Assembly: GCF_000718095.1 (NCBI RefSeq)
Contig: NZ_JOEI01000010.1
Span: 1-64,000, forward strand
DNA length: 64,000 bases
Reading direction: 5' to 3'
Origin: Streptomyces scopuliridis RB72
GTDB taxonomy: Bacteria > Actinomycetota > Actinomycetes > Streptomycetales > Streptomycetaceae
A model generated the notes under the pieces. The model was not told the DNA's origin, made no database searches, and saw nothing but the letters and a program-made list of their open reading frames with translations. Positions 27,672-35,738 of this stretch are shown piece by piece. The position numbers and the translations under genes were made by a program. Within the stretch, counting starts at the first letter, position 1; each line of letters starts with the position of its first letter.

Positions 27672-28819
27672 AGCTCCACCAGATTGCGGCGGCGCACCAG
27701 CATCACGAAGGGCACCGCACCGATGGCGGCCGTCACGATCCCCACCTGTACCTCGCCGGGTGAGGCGATGACCCGCCCCACGATGTCCGAGACCAGCACC
27801 AGAACGGGCGCCAGAAGCAGGCTGTACGGCAGGATCCAGCGGTAGTCCGGGCCCGTGACGACCCGCGCGGCATGCGGGACGAGGAGGCCGACGAAGCCGA
27901 TGGGCCCGGCGATCGCGGTGGCCGCGCCGCACAGCAGCACCACAGCCGCGGCCGACGCCAGCCGGGCCGCCCCCACGCGCTGCCCCAGCGCCCGCGCGAG
28001 GTCGTCACCGAGCGAGAGGGCGTTCAGCCGTGGACCGAGCGCCAGCGCGAACACGGCGCCCACACCGATGAACGGCAGCGCCTGCCAGAGCACGTGGGGA
28101 TCCCTGTCGGCGAGCGAGCCGACCTGCCAGAAGCGGAACTGATCGAAGGTCTGACGGTCCGTCAGCAGCATGGCGGTGGTCAGCGAACCGAGTACGGCGC
28201 TGGTCGCCGCGCCGGCGAGAGCGAGCTTCACGGGCGTGGCGCCCTCCCGGCCGAGCGAGCCGATGCCATAGACCAGCAAGGCAGCGCCGAGCGCACCGAG
28301 AAACCCGAACCAGATGTACCGCGACGGCTCCGTCAGCCCGAGCACACCGATCGCGAACACCACGACCACCGACGCACCCGCGTTGATCCCGAGGATGCCC
28401 GGGTCGGCCAGCGGATTACGGGCCACCCCCTGCATCACCGCCCCGGCCAGGCCCAGCGCCGCGCCCGCCAGCAGACCGGCGACCGTACGCGGAATACGTA
28501 CCTCCCGCACGATCAGCTGCCCCTTGTCGGACAGATCGGGATCGAGCAGCGCACGGACCACATCGCCCGCGCCGGCGTCTCCCGAACCGACCACCAGACT
28601 CGCCCAGGTCGCCACCGCGAGCACACCCGCCGTCAGCAGCAGACCCACGGCGAGCAGCGGACGGCTCCGGACCGCACGACCGGCTTTCCCGGTCTCCACG
28701 CCGGTCAGCGAGTCCGCCGTCACGCCCCGCGGGCCTTCGAACCGATCGTGCCCTCGCGCATGTGTGCCGCCCTCACTGCCTCTCCGCGACCGGCTGTCCA
28801 CCGGGCGGAACCTCACCAT
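27668..28819 (-). CDS. Siderophore ABC transporter permease (FecCD family) 1
   Basis: A 383-residue permease, first gene of the iron-uptake operon. It shows RIPRTVAGLLAGAALGLAGA, NPLADPGILGINAGAS, WQVGSL and GPIGFVGLLVPHAARVV, the hallmarks of FepD/FecC-type subunits. The first 45 residues before the first TM are unusually long; a GTG start 32 codons downstream (VTADSLTG) may be the true one. An iron box lies directly upstream of ATG 28819. Order is permease, permease, ATPase, binding protein, with overlaps or very short gaps, so they form one transcript. Confidence 0.92.
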   Translation of the reverse strand: MVRFRPVDSRSRRGSEGGTHARGHDRFEGPRGVTADSLTGVETGKAGRAVRSRPLLAVGLLLTAGVLAVATWASLVVGSGDAGAGDVVRALLDPDLSDKGQLIVREVRIPRTVAGLLAGAALGLAGAVMQGVARNPLADPGILGINAGASVVVVFAIGVLGLTEPSRYIWFGFLGALGAALLVYGIGSLGREGATPVKLALAGAATSAVLGSLTTAMLLTDRQTFDQFRFWQVGSLADRDPHVLWQALPFIGVGAVFALALGPRLNALSLGDDLARALGQRVGAARLASAAAVVLLCGAATAIAGPIGFVGLLVPHAARVVTGPDYRWILPYSLLLAPVLVLVSDIVGRVIASPGEVQVGIVTAAIGAVPFVMLVRRRNLVEL

Positions 28820-28827
28820 CCAAAAAG

Positions 28828-28846
28828 TAAGGTGACCCTAACATTG
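28828..28846 (-). promoter_or_regulatory. Iron box upstream of the siderophore operon
   Basis: The minus-strand sequence reads CAATGTTAGGGTCACCTTA, matching about 15 of 19 positions of the iron-box consensus. It is centred about 18 nt upstream of the first permease ATG. This would give iron-dependent repression of the whole operon by a DtxR-family regulator. Confidence 0.75.
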
Positions 28847-28926
28847 AAGCGCGGGCGTGCGCGCACCCCTCCGGGAGAGCTCACTCACGGCGCGCGTACG
28901 GGCTCTCCGGCCGCGGATGCGCGGGC

Positions 28927-29304
28927 TCACCGGGGCGGCTGATACAGCTCGGTCAGAAGGGTGACGGCGGCGTCCGTCGCCGGGTGGGGGTCGTGCCGGG
29001 GCCAGATGAGCCGGACCACGATCGGCGGCGCGTCGCGCAGCGGCCGGAAGACGATCCCATGGCGTCGGTACTGGCTGACGGTGCTCTGCGGGGTGATGCC
29101 GATGCTGCGGCCGGTGGCGATCAACGCCAGCCAGTCGTCGATGTCCTGGGTGAACTCCACCGTCGGCCGGGCGCCGTCCGGCCAGAGACCGGCCGTGGTG
29201 GTGCCGGTGCGCCGGTCGACGAGGATCGTCCGCTCCCGGACTTCGTCCAGCCCGAGGGAGCGGCGCTTGGCCCAGGGGTCGTCGGCGGCCAGGGGCGCGT
29301 CAGG
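28927..29304 (-). pseudogene. LysR-family regulator, 3' fragment
   Basis: The minus frame encodes the C-terminal half of a LysR effector-binding domain: PLAADDPWAKRRSLGLDE, RERTILVDRRTG, DIDDWLALIATGRSIGITP and ending in VTLLTELYQPPR. About 125 codons remain. The winged-helix DNA-binding domain and the first half of the sensor domain (about 175-190 residues) are missing. In this frame there is no ATG start, and homology begins right at the 3' end of the LacI gene. A GTG at 29160 could only give a 77-residue stub. It is a remnant of a rearrangement or a deletion junction, and cannot bind DNA. Confidence 0.8.
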
Positions 29305-30331
29305 CCGATCCGCGCCGCACCAGTTCGGTGGGGAGAATCACCGTGGACGTGTCCTCCCCGCCGATCTGCGCGAGCAGCACCCGCACCATCTCCGAGCTGA
29401 TCCGGTCCCACGGCTGCCGGATCGTGGTGAGAGCGGGCCGGGTGTCCAGCGCCGCCGGTGAGTCGTCGAACCCGCCCACCGCCACATCGTCGGGCACCCG
29501 GCGGCCCGCGTCCCGCAGCGCGCTCAGCACGCCCTGAGCCATCAGGTCGGACGCGACGAACACCGCGTCCATGTCCGGTGCCCGACGCAGCAGTTCGGCG
29601 GCGCACGACTCGCCGCTCGCCCTGCTGTAGTCCCCGGTGGCGACCAGCCGTTCATCGGCCTCGATACCGGCCTCGGCGAGCACGTCCCGGTACCCGGCGA
29701 GCCGTTCGGTGCCGCCCGGGGTGTCGAGCGGACCGGTCACCGTGGCGATCCGCCGGCGTCCGCTCCGTACGAGATGGCGCACCATCTCCCGCGCGCCGTC
29801 CCGGTCGTCGGCCGCGACATAGCTGACCCGCGAGCTCTGTCCCAGCGGCTTGCCGCAGGCCACCAGCGGGACGCGCGCCGCGCGCAGTTGCTCGGCGACC
29901 GGGTCCCCGGAGTGACTGGACACCAGCAGCACACCGTCCACATGGCCGGCCGTGATGTACCGCGTGATCCTGCGCCGTTCGTCCTTCGTACCCGCGATCA
30001 TCAGCAGCAGCGGAATGTCGTGGTCGGCCAGCGCCTGCGTACAACCGCGCAGCAGCACATTGAAGTTGGGGTCCTCGAAGAAGCGCTCCTGCGGTTCGGT
30101 GAGCAGAAAGGCGACCGAGTCGGACCGGCCCGTGATCAGACTGCGCGCGTGCCGGTTGACCACGTAACCGGTCTTGCGGATCGCGGCGTTGACCGCCTCC
30201 TCCGCTGCCGGGCTCACATAGTGGCCGCCGTTGAGCACGCGCGAGACGGTGCCCCGTGAGACACCCGCCTCCCGTGCCACGTCATGGATCGTGGGCGGCT
30301 TGCGCCGGCCGTTGCTGCCCGTGCGGCTCAT
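29300..30331 (-). CDS. LacI-family repressor of the galactan locus
   Basis: A 343-residue LacI/GalR regulator. The N-terminal helix-turn-helix reads TIHDVAREAGVSRGTVSRVL, followed by the hinge region and a periplasmic-binding-like sensor domain (HVDGVLLVSSHSGD, RIATVTGPLDTPGG, AVFVASDLMAQGVLSAL, VAVGGFDDSPAA). It sits downstream of the sugar ABC transporter genes on the same strand and very likely represses them and the divergent galactosidase genes through the palindrome at 33529..33544. The inducer is probably galactose or a galacto-oligosaccharide, by context. Confidence 0.93.
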   Translation of the reverse strand: MSRTGSNGRRKPPTIHDVAREAGVSRGTVSRVLNGGHYVSPAAEEAVNAAIRKTGYVVNRHARSLITGRSDSVAFLLTEPQERFFEDPNFNVLLRGCTQALADHDIPLLLMIAGTKDERRRITRYITAGHVDGVLLVSSHSGDPVAEQLRAARVPLVACGKPLGQSSRVSYVAADDRDGAREMVRHLVRSGRRRIATVTGPLDTPGGTERLAGYRDVLAEAGIEADERLVATGDYSRASGESCAAELLRRAPDMDAVFVASDLMAQGVLSALRDAGRRVPDDVAVGGFDDSPAALDTRPALTTIRQPWDRISSEMVRVLLAQIGGEDTSTVILPTELVRRGSA

Positions 30332-30364
30332 ACGTGTCGTTCTCTCATGATCGTGCCTGTCGCG

Positions 30365-31210
30365 TCAGGACTTTACGGCCCCGGACAGCAGATCCAGGCT
30401 CCAGAACCGCTGGATGACCAGGAACAGCGCGATCAGCGGCAGCACCGCGAGCAGAGCACCGGTGATCACCAGAGTGTAGAGGGCGGGGGTGTTGGAGCCC
30501 TGCTGGAGCAGGGTGTACAGACCCAGGGTGACGGGGAACTTCTGGTCGTCGCCGAGCATGATGTACGGGAGCAGGAAGTTGTTCCACACGGCGACGAACT
30601 GGAAGAGGAACACCGTCACCAGACCCGGCACCATCATCGGCAGCGCCACCGACCGGAAGATCCGCCACTCGCCGCCGCCGTCCATCCGCCCCGCCTCCAC
30701 CACATCGGGCGGCACGGCCGCCGCCGCGTAGATCCGGGCGAGATAGACCCCGTACGGCGAGAGGATCAGCGGGAGCAGCACGGACAGATAGCTGTCCGCC
30801 ATATCGGCCTTCGCCATCAGCAGATACTGCGGTACGGCCAGGATGACCGGCGGCATCAGTACGCCCGCCAGCAGGACGTTGAAGAGGGTCTCGCGGCCCC
30901 GGAAGCGGTAGACCGCCAGCGCGTAGCCGCTCAGCGCGGACACCGCGGTCGACAGCAGGGCGCCGAACCCCGCGTAGAAGAGGGAGTTGAGCATCCACCG
31001 CCAGTACACCCCGTCGCGGTACGCGGACAGGTCGGCGACATTGTCGGTGAAGCCGGTGCCGGGCAGGAAGGTGAAGGTGGAGAACAGCTCACGGCCGGAC
31101 TTCGTCGCCGCCACCACGACCCAGGCCACGGGCAGCAGGCAGTACAGGGCGCCGACCAGCAGCGCCACGGTCGGCACCCAGGCGATACGGCGGGTGGCGG
31201 GAGCGGTCAC
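30365..31210 (-). CDS. Sugar ABC transporter permease (MalG/LacG type)
   Basis: A 281-residue permease with six TM segments and the inner-membrane transporter EAA loop (DVVEAGRMDGGGEWRIFRSV) near residue 190. GTG 31210 overlaps the stop of the preceding permease (GTGA), which fixes the start. It forms a heterodimer with the permease at 31207. No dedicated ATPase gene lies here; in Streptomyces such CUT1 importers usually share the general MsiK ATPase encoded elsewhere. Confidence 0.93.
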   Translation of the reverse strand: MTAPATRRIAWVPTVALLVGALYCLLPVAWVVVAATKSGRELFSTFTFLPGTGFTDNVADLSAYRDGVYWRWMLNSLFYAGFGALLSTAVSALSGYALAVYRFRGRETLFNVLLAGVLMPPVILAVPQYLLMAKADMADSYLSVLLPLILSPYGVYLARIYAAAAVPPDVVEAGRMDGGGEWRIFRSVALPMMVPGLVTVFLFQFVAVWNNFLLPYIMLGDDQKFPVTLGLYTLLQQGSNTPALYTLVITGALLAVLPLIALFLVIQRFWSLDLLSGAVKS

Positions 31211-32148
31211 TGGGTCTCTCCCCGGTTCGAACGGGAGCCCACGGTCTTGAGGAAGCCGAAGGACAGTACGAGGGTGATGACGGCGATGACCACCGAGGTG
31301 GCCGCCGCCGAATAGATGTCGTTCTTGACGAAGGCGTCCTGATAGACCTTCATCAGCGGGGACCAGGTGGTGGACAGCGAGTTGGTCAGCGGCTTGAGCG
31401 TCGTCGGCTCGCTGAACACCTGGAGCGTCGCGATGATCGAGAAGAAGAAGGTCAGCACCAGCGAGGGCGCGACGATCGGGATCTTGATCCGCAGGGCCGT
31501 CTGGAGCTGCGAGGCGCCGTCGAGCCTGGCCGCCTCGTAGATCTCCACGGGGATCGAGCGCAACGACGTATAGATGACGATCATGTTGAAGCCGGTGCCG
31601 CCCCACAGCGCGATATTGGCCAGCGCCACATAGAGCGGCCCGCCGTCCAGCAGATCGGGCGCCGGCAGACCCGCCCTGTCGAGCAGATAGTGGAACGGGC
31701 TGACGTCCGGCAGATAGAGGAAGCCCCACATCAGCGCGGCGATCACCCCGGGGACGGCGTACGGCAGGAAGATCGCGAGCCGCGAGAAACCGCCGAGCCG
31801 GGTGCGCTCGGCGTCCAGCATCAGCGCCAGTACGAGCGCGAGCCCCAGCATCGACGGCACGACGATCGCGCCGTAGCCCAGCACGCGCAGCGCACTGGAG
31901 AGCAGCTCGGAGTCGGAGAGCGCGGCGGTGTAGTTGGAGAGCCCCGCCCACACCTCCTGTCGCGCTCCCGAGCCCAGCCCGAGCCCCTTGACCTCGACCT
32001 TTCGCAGGCTCAGATAGAGGGCGTAACCGATGGGCAGGGCGAAGAAGAGCGCGAACAGCGCGACGGCGGGCAGGAGAAAGGCGTACGGGGCGCCCCGCAC
32101 CCGCCACCTGCCGGGACGCGGCCCACCGCGACGGAGGTCCGTGGCCAT
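31207..32148 (-). CDS. Sugar ABC transporter permease (MalF/LacF type)
   Basis: A 313-residue permease with a cytosolic Arg-rich N-terminus and about six TM segments. The EAA motif is PVEIYEAARLDGASQLQTAL near residue 215. The ATG shares one base with the stop of the binding-protein gene (TGATG). It is the MalF-like partner of the following permease in a CUT1-type oligosaccharide importer. Context (GH42, GH53, LacI) suggests beta-1,4-galacto-oligosaccharides as cargo. Confidence 0.93.
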   Translation of the reverse strand: MATDLRRGGPRPGRWRVRGAPYAFLLPAVALFALFFALPIGYALYLSLRKVEVKGLGLGSGARQEVWAGLSNYTAALSDSELLSSALRVLGYGAIVVPSMLGLALVLALMLDAERTRLGGFSRLAIFLPYAVPGVIAALMWGFLYLPDVSPFHYLLDRAGLPAPDLLDGGPLYVALANIALWGGTGFNMIVIYTSLRSIPVEIYEAARLDGASQLQTALRIKIPIVAPSLVLTFFFSIIATLQVFSEPTTLKPLTNSLSTTWSPLMKVYQDAFVKNDIYSAAATSVVIAVITLVLSFGFLKTVGSRSNRGETQ

Positions 32149-33473
32149 CAGCCGGTGACCTCGAAGCCCTGCTTCTTCAGGTCGGCGACGGTGTCCCGCT
32201 GTATGACGCCGAGGGCCGCGCCGAAGTCCGACTTGTTCTTGGCCGCCGAGGCGAAGGAGTCACGGAACGCGGTGTACGCGACATTCACATTCGGCCCCCA
32301 TGCGGAGGGCGCGGTGGTCTTCGCGATCTCGGCCGCCTGTGCGTAGAAGTCCGGCTGGTTGGGGAAGAAGCCGGGGGCCGCGCTGAGCGCGCCGCCCGTC
32401 TGCGCGGCGGTGGCGGCCGGATAGATCCCGCCCTCCTTCACCAGCGCGGCCAGTGCCCGGCTGTCCGTGTTCAGCCAGGCGGCGAACCGCGCGGCGGCCT
32501 TCTTGTGGCCCGAGTCGTTGGTGACACCGGTGGAGGAGCCGCCCCAGCTGCCGGTCCTGTGCTCTCCCGCGTTCCACTGCGGCAGCGGGGCCATCGCCCA
32601 CTTCCCCTTGGTGTCCGGCGCCGCGGTGGTCAGAGTGCCGGGCGCCCATACCGCGCTCACCCAGGCGAGTTGCTTGCCCGTGTTGAGCGCCTTGTTCCAG
32701 GAGGGCGTGTACATGGGCTGGTTGTCGATGGCGCCTTCCTTGACCAGACCACCCCAGAAGTCCGCGACCTTCGCCGTCGCGGCGTCGGCTATCCCGACCT
32801 TCCAGGTCTCGCCCTGAGTCGTCCACCACCTGGCGCCCGCCTGCTGCGCCAGACCGGCGAAGAGCCCCGCGTCATTGCTGGAGAAGGTGGTCAGCGCCTT
32901 GGAGGGGTCCTTCTTCTTCAGGGCGCGGGCGGCGTCGGCGAACTCGTCCCAGGTGGTGGGCACCGTCAGCCCGTACTCCTTGAAGAGGTCCTCGCGGTAG
33001 TAGAACATCATCGGCCCGGAGTCCTGCGGGACCGCGTAGACGGCGTCCGTGCCGAGCGTCGTCTGCTGCCAGACGCCCGGGGCGAACTGGCCCTTGGCGT
33101 CGCCGACTTCCGAGGAGATGTCCGCCAGTACGTCATTGCTGACGAGCGTCGGGAGCGCCTGGTACTCGGCCTGCACCAGGTCAGGGGCCTTCTTCGCCTT
33201 GGCCGCGGTGATGATTTTGGTGACCAGATCGTCCCCGGACGCCTGCTTCTTCACGGTGACCGTGACGCCGGTCTTCTTGCCCTCCGTCGTGTTCCAGATG
33301 TCGGCGACCTTGTCCATGCCGGGCGCCCAGGCCCAGTAGGTGAGCGAGACGGGACCGTCCGACCCGGACTCCGCGTCGTCTCCGTCGCCCGAGCCGCAGG
33401 CGGCGAGGGCGGTGGCGCCGAGCGCGAGGGTGAGGCATGTGGCCATGAGGCGTCCGCGCGTGGTGAATTGCAT
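32148..33473 (-). CDS. Sugar-binding lipoprotein of the galactoside importer
   Basis: A 441-residue extracellular solute-binding protein (family 1). It has a lipoprotein signal with lipobox ATALAACGS (cysteine near residue 26), an acidic Ser/Gly linker and the maltose-binding-like fold (VSLTYWAWAPG, PMMFYYREDLFKEYGL, WNKALNTGKQLAWV). ATG 33473 is preceded on the minus strand by GGGGAG about 8 nt away. It is the first gene of the import operon and is transcribed divergently from the GH42 gene, with a LacI-type palindrome 55 nt upstream. Confidence 0.94.
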   Translation of the reverse strand: MQFTTRGRLMATCLTLALGATALAACGSGDGDDAESGSDGPVSLTYWAWAPGMDKVADIWNTTEGKKTGVTVTVKKQASGDDLVTKIITAAKAKKAPDLVQAEYQALPTLVSNDVLADISSEVGDAKGQFAPGVWQQTTLGTDAVYAVPQDSGPMMFYYREDLFKEYGLTVPTTWDEFADAARALKKKDPSKALTTFSSNDAGLFAGLAQQAGARWWTTQGETWKVGIADAATAKVADFWGGLVKEGAIDNQPMYTPSWNKALNTGKQLAWVSAVWAPGTLTTAAPDTKGKWAMAPLPQWNAGEHRTGSWGGSSTGVTNDSGHKKAAARFAAWLNTDSRALAALVKEGGIYPAATAAQTGGALSAAPGFFPNQPDFYAQAAEIAKTTAPSAWGPNVNVAYTAFRDSFASAAKNKSDFGAALGVIQRDTVADLKKQGFEVTG

Positions 33474-33528
33474 GGTGTTTCTCCCCTGACGATGGTCCCC
33501 GACCTGGCTGCGGCGGACCGGTCGTGCT

Positions 33529-33544
33529 CTGTGAGCGTTCACAG
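33529..33544. promoter_or_regulatory. LacI-family operator
   Basis: CTGTGAGCGTTCACAG is a 16-bp palindrome with a single mismatch and the CG centre typical of LacI-family sites. It lies between the divergent binding-protein and GH42 genes and would let the LacI repressor control both. A weaker related sequence (GTGTGCACGTTCCCACA) lies at about 33618-33634. Confidence 0.8.
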
Positions 33545-33564
33545 TAGAGAAACGTCCCGGACAC

Positions 33565-33595
33565 TTGTCAATGGTTGTTCCTGTGCGGTTATGTT
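33565..33595 (+). promoter_or_regulatory. Candidate GH42 promoter
   Basis: TTGTCA (33565-33570) and TATGTT (33590-33595) are 19 bp apart, just downstream of the LacI-type palindrome and about 90 nt before the GH42 start. Seen by eye only. Confidence 0.35.
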
Positions 33596-33686
33596 GGATC
33601 TGCGTCGCCGCCCATGTGTGTGCACGTTCCCACAACCCGTTCCCACACCTGCGTTCCTCAGCGCACGCAGCACAGGAGGCATTTCC

Positions 33687-35708
33687 ATGCCGGACACCGC
33701 ACCCGAGGGTCTCGAAGGGCTCGCGTTCGGCGGGGACTACAACCCCGAACAGTGGCCGGAGGAGGTCTGGCAGGAGGACGTCCGCCTCATGCGCGAGGCC
33801 GGCGTCAACCTGGTGAGTCTCGGCATCTTCTCCTGGGCCCTGCTGGAGCCCGAGCCCGGCCGCTACGACTTCGACTGGCTCGACCGGATCATCGGCCTCC
33901 TGCATGAACACGGCATCCGTATCGACCTGGCCACCCCCACCGTCGCCCCGCCCGCCTGGTTCTACCGCGCCCACCCCGACGCGCTCCCCGTCAGCCGGGA
34001 GGGCACGCGGTACGCGTTCGGCTCACGCGGCGCGATCTGCCACAGCTCACCGGCGTACCGCGCCGCCGCCGCGGCCATCACCGAACAACTCGCCCGCCGC
34101 TACGGCAGCCATCCCGCGCTGGCGCTCTGGCACGTCCACAACGAGTACGGCGTCCCTGTCAGCGCCTGCTACTGCGAGAACTGCGCGGTCCACTTCCGCC
34201 GCTGGCTCGGCGCCACGTACTCCACGGTCGACGCCGTCAACGAGGCGTGGGGGACCGCCTTCTGGGGCCAGCGCTACGGCTCGTTCGACGAGATCGAACC
34301 GCCCCGCGCCACCCCCACCGTCTGCAACCCCGCCCAGCGCCTCGACTACGCCCGCTTCGCCGACGCCACCATGCGGGAGAACTTCGTACGGGAGCGCGAC
34401 CTGCTGCACCGGCACTCCCCGGGCATCCCCGTCACCACCAACTTCATGACCGCGCTCAGCCAGTGCGACTCCGTCGACTACTGGGCCTGGGGACGCGAGG
34501 TCGACCTCGTCACCAACGACCACTACCTCATCACCGACGGCCGGCGGACCCATGTGAACCTCGCCATGGCCGCAGACCTCACCCGCTCCGTGGCGGGCGG
34601 CGCCCCCTGGCTGCTGCTCGAACACTCCACCAGCGGCGTCAACTGGCAGCCGCGCAACCCGGCCAAGGCGCCCGGCCAGATGGCCAGGAACAGCCTCGCC
34701 CATGTGGCCCGGGGCTCCGACGGCGCGATGTTCTTCCAGTGGCGCCAGTCCCGGCGCGGCGCCGAGAAGTTCCACTCCTCGATGCTGCCGCACGCGGGCA
34801 CCGACAGCCGCGTCTGGCGCGAGGTCGTCGGACTCGGCGCCGCGCTGGGGGGCCTGGCGACGGTACGCGGTACGAGGACGGCAGCCGACGCCGCCCTGGT
34901 CTGGGACTGGCAGTCCTGGTGGGCGCAGCGCCTCGAATGGCGCCCGAGCGAGGACCACGACGCCCGCGAACGGGCCGACACCTTCTACGAGGCGCTCTAC
35001 GACCGCCATCTCACCGTCGACTTCGCCCACCCGGAAGCCGATCTGTCGGGCTACCCCCTCGTCGTGGTGCCCGCCCTCTATCTCGCCGGCGAGGCCACGG
35101 GACGCAACCTCCGTACGTACGTCGAGAACGGCGGCACGCTCGTCGTCTCGTACTTCTCCGGAATCGTCGACCAGCACGACGCCGTCCACCCCGGCGCCCA
35201 TCCCGGCGTCCTGCGCGAGGTCCTCGGCCTCACCGTCGAGGAGTTCTCGCCCCTCGGCGAGGGCGAACGGGTCCGGCTCACCGCGGCCGACGGCGCGGAG
35301 CTGACCGGTGACGTCTGGAGCGAGTTCGTGGTCCCGCGCGGCGCCGAGACCGTCTGGACCTACGCCGACGGGCTCGCCGCGGGGCGTCCCGCCATCACCC
35401 GGCACCGGCTGGGCCGGGGTACGGCCTGGTACGTCTCCACGCGGCTGGACTCCGGCGCGCTCGACACGATCCTCGACGCCGCCGCCGAGGACGCGGGCAT
35501 CGCGCCGCGCACCGGCCTGCCGCGCGACATCGAGGTCGTACGCCGCACCGGCGAGGGCGGCGACTACCTCTTCGCCGTCAACCACACCGGCACGGACACC
35601 AAGGTGCCACTGCCCGCGCACGGCACCGAACTCCTCACCGGCGAAAGGGCGGCGGGCCGGCTCGGCCTGCCCGCCGGAGCGGTACGTGTCGTGAAGCTCG
35701 ACGACTGA
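33687..35708 (+). CDS. GH42 beta-galactosidase
   Basis: A 673-residue cytosolic enzyme that hydrolyses terminal beta-galactosides. The GH42 barrel begins FGGDYNPEQWPEEVWQEDV. The acid/base glutamate lies in HVHNEYG near residue 154 and the nucleophile glutamate in LLLEHST near 312. The cysteines of ICHSS and CYCENC match the zinc cluster of GH42 enzymes. A trimerisation (glutamine-amidotransferase-like) domain and a small beta C-terminal domain follow. ATG 33687 has AGGAGG 7 nt upstream. Together with the secreted GH53 enzyme and the importer it completes a galactan degradation route: outside cleavage, uptake, then intracellular release of galactose. Confidence 0.95.
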   Translation: MPDTAPEGLEGLAFGGDYNPEQWPEEVWQEDVRLMREAGVNLVSLGIFSWALLEPEPGRYDFDWLDRIIGLLHEHGIRIDLATPTVAPPAWFYRAHPDALPVSREGTRYAFGSRGAICHSSPAYRAAAAAITEQLARRYGSHPALALWHVHNEYGVPVSACYCENCAVHFRRWLGATYSTVDAVNEAWGTAFWGQRYGSFDEIEPPRATPTVCNPAQRLDYARFADATMRENFVRERDLLHRHSPGIPVTTNFMTALSQCDSVDYWAWGREVDLVTNDHYLITDGRRTHVNLAMAADLTRSVAGGAPWLLLEHSTSGVNWQPRNPAKAPGQMARNSLAHVARGSDGAMFFQWRQSRRGAEKFHSSMLPHAGTDSRVWREVVGLGAALGGLATVRGTRTAADAALVWDWQSWWAQRLEWRPSEDHDARERADTFYEALYDRHLTVDFAHPEADLSGYPLVVVPALYLAGEATGRNLRTYVENGGTLVVSYFSGIVDQHDAVHPGAHPGVLREVLGLTVEEFSPLGEGERVRLTAADGAELTGDVWSEFVVPRGAETVWTYADGLAAGRPAITRHRLGRGTAWYVSTRLDSGALDTILDAAAEDAGIAPRTGLPRDIEVVRRTGEGGDYLFAVNHTGTDTKVPLPAHGTELLTGERAAGRLGLPAGAVRVVKLDD

Positions 35709-35738
35709 GCCCCGTCACCCATCGAAGGGACATCGACG

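Noticed and set aside
26556..27932. Start of siderophore permease 2 at 27932
   Set aside because: The extra 87 codons lie inside permease 1, are Arg/Gly rich, and the GTGA overlap at 27671 gives a normal-length protein.
32505..33480. Long plus-strand frame opposite the sugar-binding lipoprotein gene, in frame with GH42
   Set aside because: It is antisense to a well-supported gene; AGGAGG before ATG 33687 and the start of GH42 homology fix the true start.
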